Program-made: the position numbers and the translations under genes
Part shown: positions 12,981 through 25,016 of the stretch, piece by piece
How positions within the stretch are numbered: position 1 is the stretch's first letter
Layout: each line of letters opens with the position of its first letter
Notes under the pieces: model-generated
The model's input: only the letters and a program-made list of their open reading frames with translations
Databases searched by the model: none
What the model was told of the DNA's origin: nothing
Assembly: GCF_020085105.1 (NCBI RefSeq)
Contig: NC_058046.1
Span: 21,001,675 to 21,065,674, forward strand
DNA length: 64,000 nucleotides
Reading direction: 5' to 3'
Source of the DNA: Siniperca chuatsi
Lineage: Eukaryota > Chordata > Actinopteri > Centrarchiformes > Sinipercidae

Positions 12981-14390
12981 GAAATTGCTTTTCCACAATC
13001 AAAAGCGTTCTAAGAATAAAGTTGTTGCTCAAACAACCGAATATCCAACCATGACAGAAAGCACCGTCCTAACGCTGACAAATTTTGAGCTTAAAATTAT
13101 AAGGTTGGAGATGTTTCTGTGGAGTACTGAGAATCAACATTTTGACATCCCAGCTGGCAAAACTTTTATGTAGTGAAATCCATCTTTATAACTCAACAAG
13201 GCCTGCACCCCAGTTGTACTTTCAAAGCAAAATGCTATCAAAACACTCATACAATTACATATTTTGTTTCCGTAAGAGGGCCAAAAGCAAACATATTCTA
13301 TCTTAGCGGTTGTTAGCACTCATGTAATCCTTCAAAACATGGCTGAAAGGAAGAGTTTGACTGCTTCTTACTGACGCATCAAAGTTAGTTTACATTGAAG
13401 TTAAAATTAACTTTAACACTCGAACTGAAGTTAGTTATTGAATCAGCAAAAGAAGCAGATGTTACATTTAGGCAACTGTAGACTGTATTTTATTCATCAA
13501 TGAAGTCCCCTGAGTTCAGACAACAGTCAACTGTCAACAATCAGTCAAGACCTGCAAAGTACAATTCAAGGTAAACTTGTAGTTGACAGCAGAGCATCTT
13601 ATAACAATGTACACAACAAAAATTAAACACATTTATCCAAGTCAGGAGAAAAGCATTTATTCTGCAGCTGATTCTGTTGATAAAGTGCAGCTAAAAAGCA
13701 ACCTGCATTATGACCTTTACCTCTAAGCCTCTCTTTTCACAATGAGGAAAAAAAGGACACCACTTGTTTTTTCACTAGCAAGGAGCTCCAGTCGGCAGTT
13801 TGTGTCAAGGAACCTTCAAACAAGCAAGGTAAATGTTTGCGTGCAGATAAGTCAATGACAGACGAAGAACATTTGTGTCAATAAATAAAGATATGTAGAT
13901 GAAATTTTAAACTTGTCATGAGAACCTGTCCAGCAGTGCACAGCTTAGTATGAGAAGTTTTGCCTCGTAGACATACTTTTTAATCCTCCAAGAACACACA
14001 AAGTACACAGGTAAGCATGTGAACAACGCTGCTCTTGTGGCTGTGCATATATATATATATAAAACATGACAGAAAAGGATGAGATCAGAGGCCAAGGAGG
14101 ACCTGATACTTTTGTTCACCTTTTACCTCTGAAGACAGAAAACATTAAATAGAACAGAATAATAATCTCTGATTAATAACAATGGTTTTCTTGCCTTTTT
14201 CTCCAGGTATTTGATGCTCTTCAACATCCGTTTTTCTTATTGCAGAAACCCAAATGTATCTCATTAAACACTAAAGCAAAGCTGCAAAGAAACAAAAATC
14301 AGGGAGATGATTCTCACTGAGAAACATTCGCTTGTGTAAAGGAACTAAATAATGTCTCTTTGTAAAACATCATCAGATGAGTTCATGCAG

Positions 14391-14407
14391 GTGTGTGTGT
14401 GTGTGTG

Positions 14408-14452
<45 letters not shown>
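14391..14452. repeat. Compound (GT)n-(AT)n microsatellite
   Basis: About nine GT units are followed directly by about 21 AT units. The AT part is self-complementary and likely unstable. Confidence 0.92.
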
Positions 14453-14454
<2 letters not shown>

Positions 14455-14540
14455 CCTGATTGTGGGTGGGCCCATTAACCCACAACCTCTCATAGCTTAT
14501 GGGTCAGTGGTTTAGGAAAAAATGTTCTGAACCACAACCA

Positions 14541-14546
14541 CATACA

Positions 14547-14579
<33 letters not shown>

Positions 14580-14946
14580 TGACGAACCACAACACACATA
14601 ACCACACCATCGTGCCAAACTATATATACAGACACACACACTGAAAAAACACCCAGATCTTGTGACACATCATAACAAACATTGCTCACATAAACCAAAC
14701 ACCCTGTGTGTGTGTGTGTGTGTGTGTGTGTATTGTATGAGTCTTGCTTTATTGAAGTTTTACGATGAAACATGAAGACTGACCCTAATTCAAACCATAT
14801 GACGGCACCAGTGTTTGATCTCCACAAGCTCTCTGAGTCACAGAGGGGCTCACGGTGTGTGTGGTCACACGTTCACATTACACATGTGATGGGTTAATGG
14901 TCACTCACACACACACACACACACACACACAAGCACACACACACAC
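14541..14946. repeat. Cluster of CA and GT microsatellites
   Basis: Three arrays of opposite strand sense lie within 400 bp: CA-rich at about 14,541-14,579, GT at 14,705-14,732, and CA at about 14,903-14,946. The opposite orientations mean the arrays could pair with each other in single-stranded form. Confidence 0.85.
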
Positions 14947-16084
14947 AGAAAGACAGAGCAATGCACTATGTCCCTAAGCAAAGTACTATATAACTACCAA
15001 TTCAACAAACATGGATTGACTCAAAGGATCCTACTGTCGTTTTTGCATATTTTAGCCCATTTAGAAAATCTCTTCAAACTCCTTATAGTCTGCATTATCA
15101 TTGCATGGCAGTAGACTTACTAAATACACAGACTAATCTGGATTAGTGCATTGAAGATCGGTTCAGAAGTCTGGACATTCAACATTTGAGAACTGGCTGT
15201 AAAAAAGTGTTTATGAGCCCCGATCAACGCCAGAAGACAAACAATAGACAACATTCACAATAACCAAACATGGAGCTTTCCAAAAACCTGTGAACTGTCT
15301 TTGCATGCAAAGTTGTGACATTTGAACAAATGTTTATGATGTGTAATTACATCACATCACATATATATTTATACTTAGAAAATATTTTTACATTTATAAT
15401 TTATAATTACATTTATTTAATTTATAATTTGATGACTGGATACGGTATGAAAATGACCATCTGTGTAAACTAACAAACATCTGTGCAAGTCTTATCATAT
15501 AAACGTATAGCTTCACAGCATCAACTCTGACAGGATGAACATTGATTGAAATAGTAAAAGGTACAAGGCCTTTCTTTCCAAAATAAGTTGATAATAGTTG
15601 AAAACAGGCAGTTGAAAACCATCTGGTTTTAGTTATAATAGTTCTCACTATTGACATTGTGAGATTGATTGAAGACAAATGTTTTCCAAAAATGTTAACT
15701 TGGCATTAAGGACTGTAACCCTAATAAGTGAGGAAACTTATCAGTCTGTTACAAGACTAAATGTTGGGTAGAAACATCACCTGTACACGTAGTTATACAT
15801 TCAGTGGAGAAATTTTGCTTTCACAGATGATGGTGATGATGATGGCCATGATGATACTGTTGCGCAGCAGACAACATACTCACACTAGAGACATGTGACT
15901 GTATTTGTGTGTCCTAAACGAAACACATGTATTTGAAGATGGCACGTGGGAACATTTGTCTTGTAAACTCTTTAACCTTTTTTTTTTTCACATGTGCACC
16001 ATGTGCTCGACATTCTCTTTTCTTTTGTTTGTTTTGAGTTTTTCCATAACTAAGAAAACAAGTACACCCATTGCTAATACTAAC

Positions 16085-16275
16085 ACTCATATATACCACA
16101 TCCTCTTGAAAAATAGTTCAACATTGTGGGAAATATGCTTATTTGCTATCGATAACACTCTCATATCGTTGCGTTAAGTATGGAGCTGGAATCAGACATG
16201 TTAAGCCTAGCTTAGCATAAAGACTGGAAGCAGTGGGAAACAGCTAGCCTGGTTCTGACTAAAGTGAATAAAGCA
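16085..16275 (+). mobile_element. Teleost dispersed repeat, forward copy
   Basis: Contains words I associate with a common fish interspersed family: GTGGGAAATATGCTTATTTGC, AGCTTAGCATAAAGACTGGA and GGGAAACAGCTAGCCTGG. A related copy in opposite orientation lies at about 16,615-16,815. Neither copy has coding capacity. Confidence 0.6.
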
Positions 16276-16614
16276 CCTGCAAAAGATGCTGTCGGTTCTT
16301 ATTGACTTGGCTTTACATAAATATAGCCAAACCACTTCTTTCTTGTTTGTTTTATCGTCTGAGGTCTGTGAAGCAGGAGAAGGAATGCTATGGTTTTCTT
16401 TCTGCTAATATACACTAATAAAGAAATAGAAATACAAAACAGTTCTAAACAATATTGAATTGTGGCCATTGAAGAACAGACTGTTGAAGGAACGCTCCAC
16501 GTTTGAAACACTTCCAGTGGACACTGGAGACTTGGAAACTTAGCACTGGAGCTGTGGTGCAACTTGAACACGACAGCATCATCCAGTGGACATCTGAGGT
16601 TAGAGTTGTTGATA

Positions 16615-16815
16615 GGAGGGGTTCTTTTCCCACTTTGGACAGCACCAGGCTAGGTGTTTCCCCCTTGCCTCCAGGCTTCATGGTAAGATAAGCCAACCAC
16701 GGCTTTAATTACAGTAACACAAAGACATGATAGTGGTATCGATCTTTTCATCTCACTCTCAAAAAGAAAGCAAAAGAAGGGTACTACCCAAAATGTTGAA
16801 CCACTCCTTTAAGAG
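16615..16815 (-). mobile_element. Teleost dispersed repeat, inverted copy
   Basis: On the minus strand this begins TTAAAGGAGTGGTTCAACAT and contains AAAGATCGATACCACTATC and GGGGGAAACACCTAGCCTGG. It parallels the forward copy about 340 bp upstream. The two copies therefore form a large imperfect inverted repeat. Confidence 0.55.
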
Positions 16816-17160
16816 CTCATTACACTCTCTTTCTCTGTTCCTCATTCACCTCATTTTCTTTTTCCACCTCTCAACCTTTCCATTTTTTTTAACTTTCTGT
16901 ATTTTGCTTTAGCTTTCTCCCATTCACTTCTCTTTTTTCTAGAGTTCATTCGCCCTCACTCTACCTTCTTCCTCACTCCTTTTTCTTTTTCTCTCCTTTA
17001 GAATCTATCTGGCATGCCTCTTCTTGCAGCTTTTCCTTTCCTGTTTCTCTCTCTCTCTCTCCTCCTTAGATGTCGCTCATTTTCTGTCTCTCTTTCCCTC
17101 TGCTCCTTCTCATGTTTTCTCTCTGTTTCTCTCCAGTGGTTCTCTTGTGCTGATAGTCTT
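16816..17160. repeat. Pyrimidine-rich (CT) tract
   Basis: The plus strand is strongly biased to C and T for about 340 bp, with many TCTCTCTC and CTTTC runs. No protein is recognised, and the open frames here are leucine/serine-rich artefacts of the composition. Confidence 0.7.
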
Positions 17161-20024
17161 TTCTCAGGGGAAATCTCACAGAAGAGCAGTACAAAGCTGT
17201 AAACCCCCCATGACTCTGTCTCTGTTTCCTATCACGTCCGCACAGGATTCACTGAACACAAAAAGCACACACACACAGTACACAGCCATGCAATAACACA
17301 AAGACACAGACAAAACACACACACACTTACAACAGTGTGTGTAATAGATGTGTTCTCTCTGTTTCGCTCTATCTGTTTGTATTTATTCCACGTTGGCGCT
17401 GAGCAACACTGTAATGATGCTTGTCATGTTCTGTTGGGAAAAATTAGCTTACTCACACACACACGCACACACACATTCAGGCTTACACAGAGTCAAAACC
17501 ACACATAGAGATATTGAAATATAAACTCACAGATACGAAATTGATATGGGAAATTGGATATCCAAACCAACACAACTGTTCAAGCCAACAAACAAACAAA
17601 CACATATGTATCTTTGTTCAGGTACAAGGCACTCACAGACAGTCCTGAATTAAATCCAGTGGGCTTCAAAACACATGCAGGTAAATCCTCTTAAAGCAGA
17701 TGAGGTGATACTCATTACCTTCCAGTTGAATTTCTACTCTTATCAATGATGCTCTTTCTAGGAAATTATAACGTACAAGTTAGATTTTTGTGGTCTTTAG
17801 TTCTTCTCATGATCTTTAAAGCCACTTTCTGTACAATGTTTATGTGATTATTGCTTCTTTTAAATTACTCTGATGGCATTTTTTTTGTAGAAAATTGAGA
17901 CAGTCCCAGTGAAAATTGGTGCAGTCTATGGCTTGTGAAAGAATTGCTTTTTACCAATGTAGATGCATAGGCAAGCAGCTGCGACACAATCAGCATTGTT
18001 CACACACTTCCTTCACAGTCCTGGAGAATTGGAAAGTATAAGGAATAGTTTCCTTGAGAAGGTTACTGTAAATGTTGAGATCATGGCAGACAAAGCAGTA
18101 GCAGTGCCATCGTAGATTAGTTGCTCTTCAAATCTTTCTGCCGTTGTTGTTTGTTCAAAGTCTGCCCCCACTTGTCATGCATGAGTCACTTGCTTATTAT
18201 TCATTTCTGAAGATGTGCACAACCAATGTTTAGAAGGAACGCAGGATGTACGGGTTAGCCCAGCAAGTATATCCGAGGTTTATGTGTTGCTTTCCGGCCA
18301 TTTATATCCATGTCCCGGACCACAGAGAGTGTCTTTTTAATACTACCTCTGGGGAGTGACAGTGACAGACATTTTCAAATTCTGCATGTAGGCTTTAACA
18401 AATGTTCAAAACAATCATAAAAATCTCCAATTAACAACAACAAATATCTGTGTTTTTATTGAGTTTTTAAGATGACCTTTACTAGCATAGTGCTTTGTTT
18501 GCAGCATTTGTTTTATTTAAATGCAACACCATGGAATTTTATTATTCCAAATGGCCCTCTCTAAGTGCCAATTATCCATCTTTCCAACTTCTATTTTTAC
18601 ATAATTTTTTAAAATTCCAGTATTAAAACTTACAATTGGTGAGGATGTAACTATGCCTCTTTGCAAGTGTGTGTGTGTGTGTGTGCGAGCATGTGTGTGC
18701 GTGGTTTGTGTGCGTGTGTGCCTAGCCCTGGGCTGATGAGGGGAGGCATGTGGTGGCCATTTAGAAGGATTAGAACTGTCAGAGACATCAAGCACGACTA
18801 ATTATTCTGTTAGCACACTACGCTGCAGGGACTGAGGGTTACAGTGTGTGTGTGTGTGTATGTGTTAGCAAAGAGGGCTGCAGGCAGGGAAAGATGGAGG
18901 GAAAGTAAAGCTAGAAAAAGATAAAGAGAGAGATAGGAGAGATGGAAGACAGATGGAAATGAATCTAGCCAGACAAAAGAGTGGGAGAAAGAGAGGCGAA
19001 CTGAGAGCTACTATTAATACCCAGAGAGAATACACTTTCTGTATGAAAGATGGATTGATAAGAACAGAGAGAAGGGCAGATTTGGAGGTGTATAAGCCAA
19101 AAGCCCTGTGGGGAAAATGGTGGAAAGCATAGAGCCAGTATTGAAAAAGAACAGAGAAGGAGAAAAAAATGAGAAAAGGATGATGTGAGGAAGAAAAGAG
19201 TAAGAAGGAGATGTTAAAAAGAAGGGATGAGAGAAAAGAGGGGTGACCTACCTCATGCCTTCATGGATGAATGCATATGTATCCAAACATCCCAACATGC
19301 ACTGCTCTGCCACTCGGGGTGAAATCAGCCTGCAGCACCCAATCAGCCGTGGCCTTTTACCACCTCGCCGTGGGGCAGAGTGTGCGCTAGCTGAGTAAGT
19401 GAGTGTATTTGTGTGTGTTTGCATGTGTGTGAATTCAAGCGTGGATGCGCACACACATCTGTTTGTGTGTGCAAGTGTGTGTTTATGAATATAGACCACC
19501 TCACTACACTGCCTCTCTGATTTATCTTCAAACAGACAGCTCAGCCATCTCCTCTCCCACACCTCTGTCTCTCTCCTCCTTTTTCCATCCCTCCCTCCCT
19601 TCGCTCTCTGTCTCTCTGATGCTCACCACCAATCCATCCATCTTCCAAATACCTTCCCTCTCTCAAACTAACCATTCCTTTCCTAAAGCCATCTCTCCCT
19701 CCACCTATTTTACTCCCCCATCCATCGCTCCCTGTTTCCATCCATCCATCCCTCCATCTGCATTTGCTTCCCGCGGGGTAGACAATTTCCTGAATCTCAC
19801 TGAAGTGGAAAGATTTCAGATTTAATACATCCCCCACTCCTGTGATGTGTTCAGGCTTCAGAGGAAGGGGTGAGGGGTTCAAAGGAGGAGAGGAAAGGAA
19901 GGTGTGAGGAAAGTTTTTGGATTGAAACCTGAGGTAGCCTTATGTTAATCAAACACATTAGTTAGTCTTTATCCTAAAAGCCTTTTGTCTGGTGACGTAA
20001 AAAGTAAAGCATACTGTTTAACAT
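17161..20024. other. Intergenic DNA with purine- and pyrimidine-rich tracts
   Basis: No gene is supported. Features seen are CA arrays at about 17,260-17,330 and 17,450-17,475 and GT arrays at about 18,667-18,720 and 18,843-18,860. A purine-rich stretch runs from about 18,880 to 19,245 and a CT-rich stretch from about 19,545 to 19,760. The purine and pyrimidine tracts are partly complementary to each other. Confidence 0.55.
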
Positions 20025-20245
20025 GACTATTGAGTCTAGCTATGCTAGCGGCTCTTTGCTTTGACCTAAATGCTAACACATCTTAATTTGGTGTGTTAGC
20101 ATGCTACAATTTGCTAATTAGCACTAAACATAAAGTACAGATGATGGGAATGTCATTAGTTTTGCAGGTATTTGCTCACAAAGTGAAATTTTGACCCGAT
20201 GAGGGCACTAGATCATTTTGATTAGGTTTCATCCACAGGTCACCC
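20025..20245 (-). mobile_element. Fragment of internally repeated teleost element, reverse orientation
   Basis: The words GTGTTAGCATGCTA, TGCTAATTAGCACTAAACAT and GGGAATGTCATTAGTTTTGC match, in reverse orientation, the tail part of the family seen at 8,815-9,760. No open frame is present. Confidence 0.6.
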
Positions 20246-20410
20246 GGTGTATTAAGTTGGAACGCTGCTGTCACTTTATCCTGTTTATTTATTTTTTTTA
20301 TCACTTATGCTTACGTCTGTGACTCTGTTGATGGATGTACAGTGGACAGCCCACACACTCATTAACACACACACACACACAGAGCAGTCATGTGTCTTGC
20401 CTCACAGGGA

Positions 20411-20522
20411 TGGTTGTCAAGGTGATGCATAATGGTCTGAGCAACCTCAGCATCATCACTGTGGAGACCCTAAAGAACATCAGCTTCAACCAATCACAGC
20501 GTCTCACTTTGTGCTGTTATGC
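20411..20522 (+). other. Unassigned candidate exon
   Basis: An open frame of about 37 codons starts directly after a plausible splice acceptor (pyrimidine-rich, ending CTCACAG at 20,410). It has mostly G/C third positions, unlike the surrounding AT-rich DNA. The peptide contains the words VVKVMHNGLSNLS and VETLKNISFNQ. Possible ends are a weak GTGAAA donor at about 20,523 or the stop at 20,568. I do not recognise the protein and see no partner exon, so it may be chance or part of an old repeat. Confidence 0.2.
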
Positions 20523-20568
20523 GGTGAAAATCTTTCTCCTGTGTGTTTCAAAATATGTGCTGTTGTAG

Positions 20569-22320
20569 GCAAGTCCTAATCAATTAGCCACCAGCTGCTC
20601 TACAATCAATAAACTGCACTTCTAACATAAACTGCTTTGAAAGTGTCAGTATCACCAGTCAACAGTTGATATTTACTTGGTAATTTCCATCAGCCGTGTG
20701 AGAAATGAGATGAACTTCACATTTAAAGTGTCATTAACTGTTTTTTCATGTGATATTCAGATGGCCTCAGTGCTAATGAAAGCTGTGGTTACTGCCAGAC
20801 AAACAAATGCAAAATTACATCCACTACATCCAACGCAGAATGAATGGCAGTCATGAGGACAGCAGATGCATTTCGCGTCATGATCAGTTCACGCAGCAAC
20901 TTTGATGTTTAGACTTTGTCCAAAATGTGAAACACATCACGGTTGGTCCCATGACTCATTCTTTAAGCATGAGTGAAATTCAATTTGTAGGGCTATTGCC
21001 AGAAAGTAGAACCATTCATTCCAGTTTTACATGGATTTAAAACTATCTCAAGGTTAAAACTAAATATCATATGGAAGTGCAACAATTTAGTATTATCTGG
21101 GAGGAAAGACTGCAAAACACCAAACACCAAGACTGCAAAACACCAGTCAACCTCTGCAGTTGTATGTTTGTATTGGAGTGGCTAAAATGGCTGAATATTA
21201 ACACGCCATAAATGTTGGCTGATGGCCTTTAGTGTCTCCAATTTTATCCAATTTATTGGCTTTGGAGTCTTGAAGCTAACTTAGAGTTTAAAGCAATGTA
21301 ACCAATATATTACTAGTAGCCTACAGACAGATTCATTCAATCCCATGAGGACAGAAATTGTTATTTGGATGAGGTTGAGAGTGAAATGCATTTTAAATTT
21401 TAATTATTATATTCTAAGTTAAGTTAAGCTTTTCTTGAAAATGTCAGTCTGTCTTTATATAGATATAGTAGATATAATTACAGCATGTTTACATATAGGG
21501 GCTTTGACTTAGCTCTGGTTTTATAAAAGGCTCATTATCAACGCTTGAGTTCTATTGTATGTTTGATTTGTTGAGTTTATAACTGATATGCTATGATTTG
21601 ACACAGTCTGGACACAGTACCTTACCTTGTGTTTGCTTGCTTTCCTTTTGTTTTCTCTTTCCTTGAGTTGATTCACTTCTGTAACAACTTAAGATCTGAA
21701 TTTGATGAAGACAGAACATTAATTCCAATATTTAAGTAAATATTTAATTTCAAAATTAAGCATAAAACTCTTTACAAAATTATCACACCCTGTGATCTCG
21801 GCCAGCCCTGTTTAGAGGACACCGGTGCAGACCAGAGTTTATAGGCTGGTGGTTACTGCACTCTGCTGGTCAGTATAGGGAATTAGATGGCGGGCAACTG
21901 GGGAAGTATTTTTGTGTATGTGAGTAGGGATTTTTTATCTTCCTCTTGTTCCACAATGCCCTTTATCTAGACCTTCATGCAAAAAATGTGACAAAGATAA
22001 ATTCTCATTCCTCTTATTCTGACCCCCTCTCTCATGCCATTCATCAAGGTTGTCAATTCTGTATCAATCTATCTTATTTTTTTCTCTGTGCTGCTCACAG
22101 TGCTGTACATGCTGAATGGAAATTTAAAAAAAAAGAACAAGGCCACATAATAAGAGGCTATTTTGGGGAAAGAGATGAGTAATACTTAGAGTGAGCAAGA
22201 GACATGGGAATACAGGACAACCAACAAGTGTACAGAGAATTGAAAAAAAATGATTGCCTTCTCAACTTCCTCAATGAAGGTTATTTATTTGAAAGAAACA
22301 GAGAAGAGATACATATTCCT
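20569..22320. other. Gene-free AT-rich DNA
   Basis: Nothing recognisable beyond unique AT-rich sequence. Open frames are short and of low-complexity composition. Confidence 0.45.
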
Positions 22321-22820
22321 GCTATCAAACTCTCTAACTCCTCCCTCTAAGTGTCAGTCTATATGACCCTAAGTCATTATACTGGACATTGGATCATTAA
22401 CATCACTGCAATACTTACTAATAATTGTGCAATATTCTGTGTTAATACTCCTGTGCAATATACCCTTTTCAGTTTAAAATTCCCTATTTATTGATATTGA
22501 TATTTATTCATACCTCTATTACTGCTGTGCAATATCCTCTATCTCATTATAATCTTAATAAGCTACACTTAACTTGACAGTTCATGCACTATTACTTTAT
22601 ACCGTATTATTATCATCAACCGGTAAACCCACTTTGTACTTATTTTAATTTTATACTTATACCCACTTGGTACTTAATTTATCTGACCTGTATTATAGTG
22701 TATTTTATTTTTTTTGCTGAGTACTTCTATCCCTGTGTGCACTGACGTGATACTGAGCCGTTGTGACAAAAGAGTTTCCCCTCGGGGATCAATAAAGTAT
22801 TTCTGATTCTGATTCTGAAG
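22320..22820 (+). mobile_element. 3' end of a non-LTR retrotransposon (LINE)
   Basis: The segment ends with TTTCCCCTCGGGGATCAATA followed by AAGTATT and short repeats of TGATTC. This is the hallmark 3' terminus of a fish LINE copy (CR1/L2-like group) that was reverse-transcribed from a short tandem tail. The preceding 450 bp, with several GTGCAATAT words, fits the element's 3' UTR. No reverse transcriptase frame remains, so this is a 5'-truncated dead copy. Confidence 0.7.
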
Positions 22821-24299
22821 AGAGAGATATTTGAAAAGGAAATAAAGAGAAAGAGAGATAATAGACAATTAAAGTCAAATTATGGGAGCATGCTAAGTAC
22901 ATTAGCTACCAAAGCTGATAATTAATCCTCATTGTGTGGCTTGTCAGCGGGTAATATTCACATCTGTAGTTAGGACTGATTGGTAACCAGTGGGGCATGT
23001 AAACTTCAGTGTGTGTTTGCGTTCTCATTAATGTAGAGAGGGTAAACTGAAAGTGGAAAATGGAGGATAAACAACTGACTACTTTTCATTCCAACTAAAC
23101 ATCACAGCAGCTGATTTCACTTCACTAATTAGCACCTCGTTAACCACAGAGGAGCAGCTAAAATTTTGTCATTTTATACTATGTAAATTATATGTATATT
23201 AAACTGAATCTGAAAACATTTCCTGCTGAGAGTCACATGTTTACAGTTGCTTAAATGCTATTAGAAAATCATTTTTATGGTGTCATTTTGTCCTGTATTG
23301 TAATCTTCCTGAATAACTGTATGCTTACTGATGGATACACATACAATATATGGATGTTAATGTGGACATGTATAGATAATATGCAGGTATGTAGTTATAA
23401 GGACCTCTTGATGTAACAGCCTGTATTTTACATTGTGTATGTTACATAGTAGGCTTCTCCATGTTAACCAATGTAATACTAATGTCTATAATTGTTATTT
23501 TCTCAGTGATCACCCTTTCTTTGTGATTGTCACAATCTTTGTGTCATGTTCTTTCAACATCATATGTAAATGAACAGATTTTCACTGGATAGAGTATGAA
23601 ATATTGACTTTAGTCCTACGGGGACAGCTGAAATACAGTTGCACATTAGCTGACTCCTATTTACAAAATAATACAAATCATAACAGATTCTGAATAAAGA
23701 TTTGACACAAATAAACAAATATTGATACTAGTATTTCCTTGTTTTAGAGAAAATTACTTAAGAGGAAATCTGTGTTTTATAGGATTCATAATTATATTTC
23801 ATTCATGGACCAGTGAAACTATCATGGGATCTGATGAGTGTGATGTTGTATTTTATAAACTGTAGCTTTGACTTCAGTTGTGGCAGCAGCATCATTTGCA
23901 AAGCAGACACAGCTGCTCTGCTTTTAAATTAAATCATATGAAACATTTGTCCATAATCAGATTTGTGTATCAATCCATAAACTAGTGGACCTCTCGTTGA
24001 GAACAAACTCTACTCCAAAGGACTCCAGTGAATAACAACCTTTAAGTTTGGTGCAAAAAGGATGTAAAAACATTAATACATCCATTGTTTTGAGATGCCA
24101 GTATATTTGAGCTGTTTGAGATTGAGCCTTCTCAGAAAAGATAGAGGAATACACAGAGCTGAAATTCAGCAAAGGAAAAGTAATAAAAGATAGAGTTACA
24201 CAGTTGTATCTTGAATGTTCTGGTTTGATCATGGAGGAACTAAAGACACAATTAAAATAATTTGTTTTAAAACTTGTGGAAGTCAGTTCTTGGATGTCA
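22821..24299. other. Gene-free AT-rich DNA
   Basis: No gene found. A 148-codon minus-strand open frame at 23,957-24,403 overlaps a dispersed repeat, has no recognisable domain, and is not supported as coding. Confidence 0.5.
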
Positions 24300-24480
24300 A
24301 ATAAATGTAGAGGATTAAAAAGTACAATTTTGCCTCTGAAATGTGCCGGAGTTAGAGTAGAAGTATAAAGTAGCATCAAATTCAATACTGAAGTAAAGTA
24401 CATGTGCCTCAGAAGTTTAGGCTACTTAAGTACAGTAGGCTGCTTGAGTAAATGTATTTGATTGCTTTCCGCCACTGGGA
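24300..24480. mobile_element. Dispersed repeat with AGTACTT motifs, copy 1
   Basis: The words AGTAGAAGTATAAAGTAGCA, TACTTAAGTACAGTA and TTGAGTAAATGTA identify an abundant non-coding fish family ending near CCACTG. A second, better-preserved copy lies at 37,190-37,395 in the same orientation. The core is a partial palindrome built from repeated AAGTAC/GTACTT words. Confidence 0.65.
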
Positions 24481-24764
24481 GATTCCCAGTTCAACCCCAG
24501 TTATCAGCAGTCCAGAAAGGTAGTAGACACGTGGCAGCAGGAAATAGATGTAGTAAAAATGTGGTAAAATTTGTTGTAGCACTTGTAAAATGATTTGAGT
24601 AGTAATAAATATAGTAGCAGTAGTAGTAATGAAAGCAGATACAGCAGAAGTAATATGTGGTAGTAGTAAAAGTACTAGCAGCACCTGCAGCAATAATAGT
24701 AATATTTAAGTTTAGTAGCTGGAATAGTAAAAGTAGTATTTAAGCATCTAATAATCATGAACTC

Positions 24765-25016
24765 ATTTTACGCATGCGCAACGCGCCATTGAAGGAAATA
24801 GTGTGAGAAGCGAGTGAAGTGGGTCGGGGCTCGGCTCGAAACCTGATTTGACTCTGACTTGATCCGCGCTCTAGTTTGGAGGATGTAAGGCTACAACTTG
24901 CGGACAAGGACTTTTTTCAAATTTTTTTGTAACGTTAAACAGCTGGTGAAATTTATGACGATAATCCAGGAGGCATACAGGATCTGCACAGCCCCACCGC
25001 TGGCCCCGTCGGCACG
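24765..25016 (+). promoter_or_regulatory. smad4: Probable smad4 core promoter and untranslated first exon
   Basis: This is a local GC-rich island in AT-rich DNA upstream of smad4. It has an NRF1-like palindromic word CGCATGCGCA at 24,771-24,780 and an adjacent CGCGCCATT that resembles a YY1 site. No TATA box is evident, as expected for a housekeeping promoter. A possible 5' splice site (ACG|GTAACT) lies at 25,016/25,017 and would join to the acceptor at 26,640. The transcription start and exon border are inferred from position and composition only. Confidence 0.4.

Larger units (their letters stand above)
9761..16084. other. Gene-free intergenic DNA
   Basis: No coding exon could be supported. 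The region holds long dinucleotide arrays (listed separately), a tRNA-like SINE fragment near 12.9 kb, and unique AT-rich DNA. Around 10,460-10,510 a motif with GCTTAGGGCCCC words resembles a known fish interspersed sequence but is too short to classify. Confidence 0.5.

Noticed and set aside
19445-19882. Long opposing frames rich in Ser/Pro and Gly/Arg
   Set aside because: Both are products of a CT-rich simple-sequence tract read in complementary frames.
23957-24403. 148-codon minus-strand open frame
   Set aside because: Its N-terminal part is translated dispersed repeat, composition is AT-driven, there is no recognisable domain and no splice context.
1-24700. Expected neighbour such as elac1 or me2 upstream of smad4
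   Set aside because: I looked for malic-enzyme and metallo-hydrolase (HxHxDH) words on both strands and found none in the open frames.
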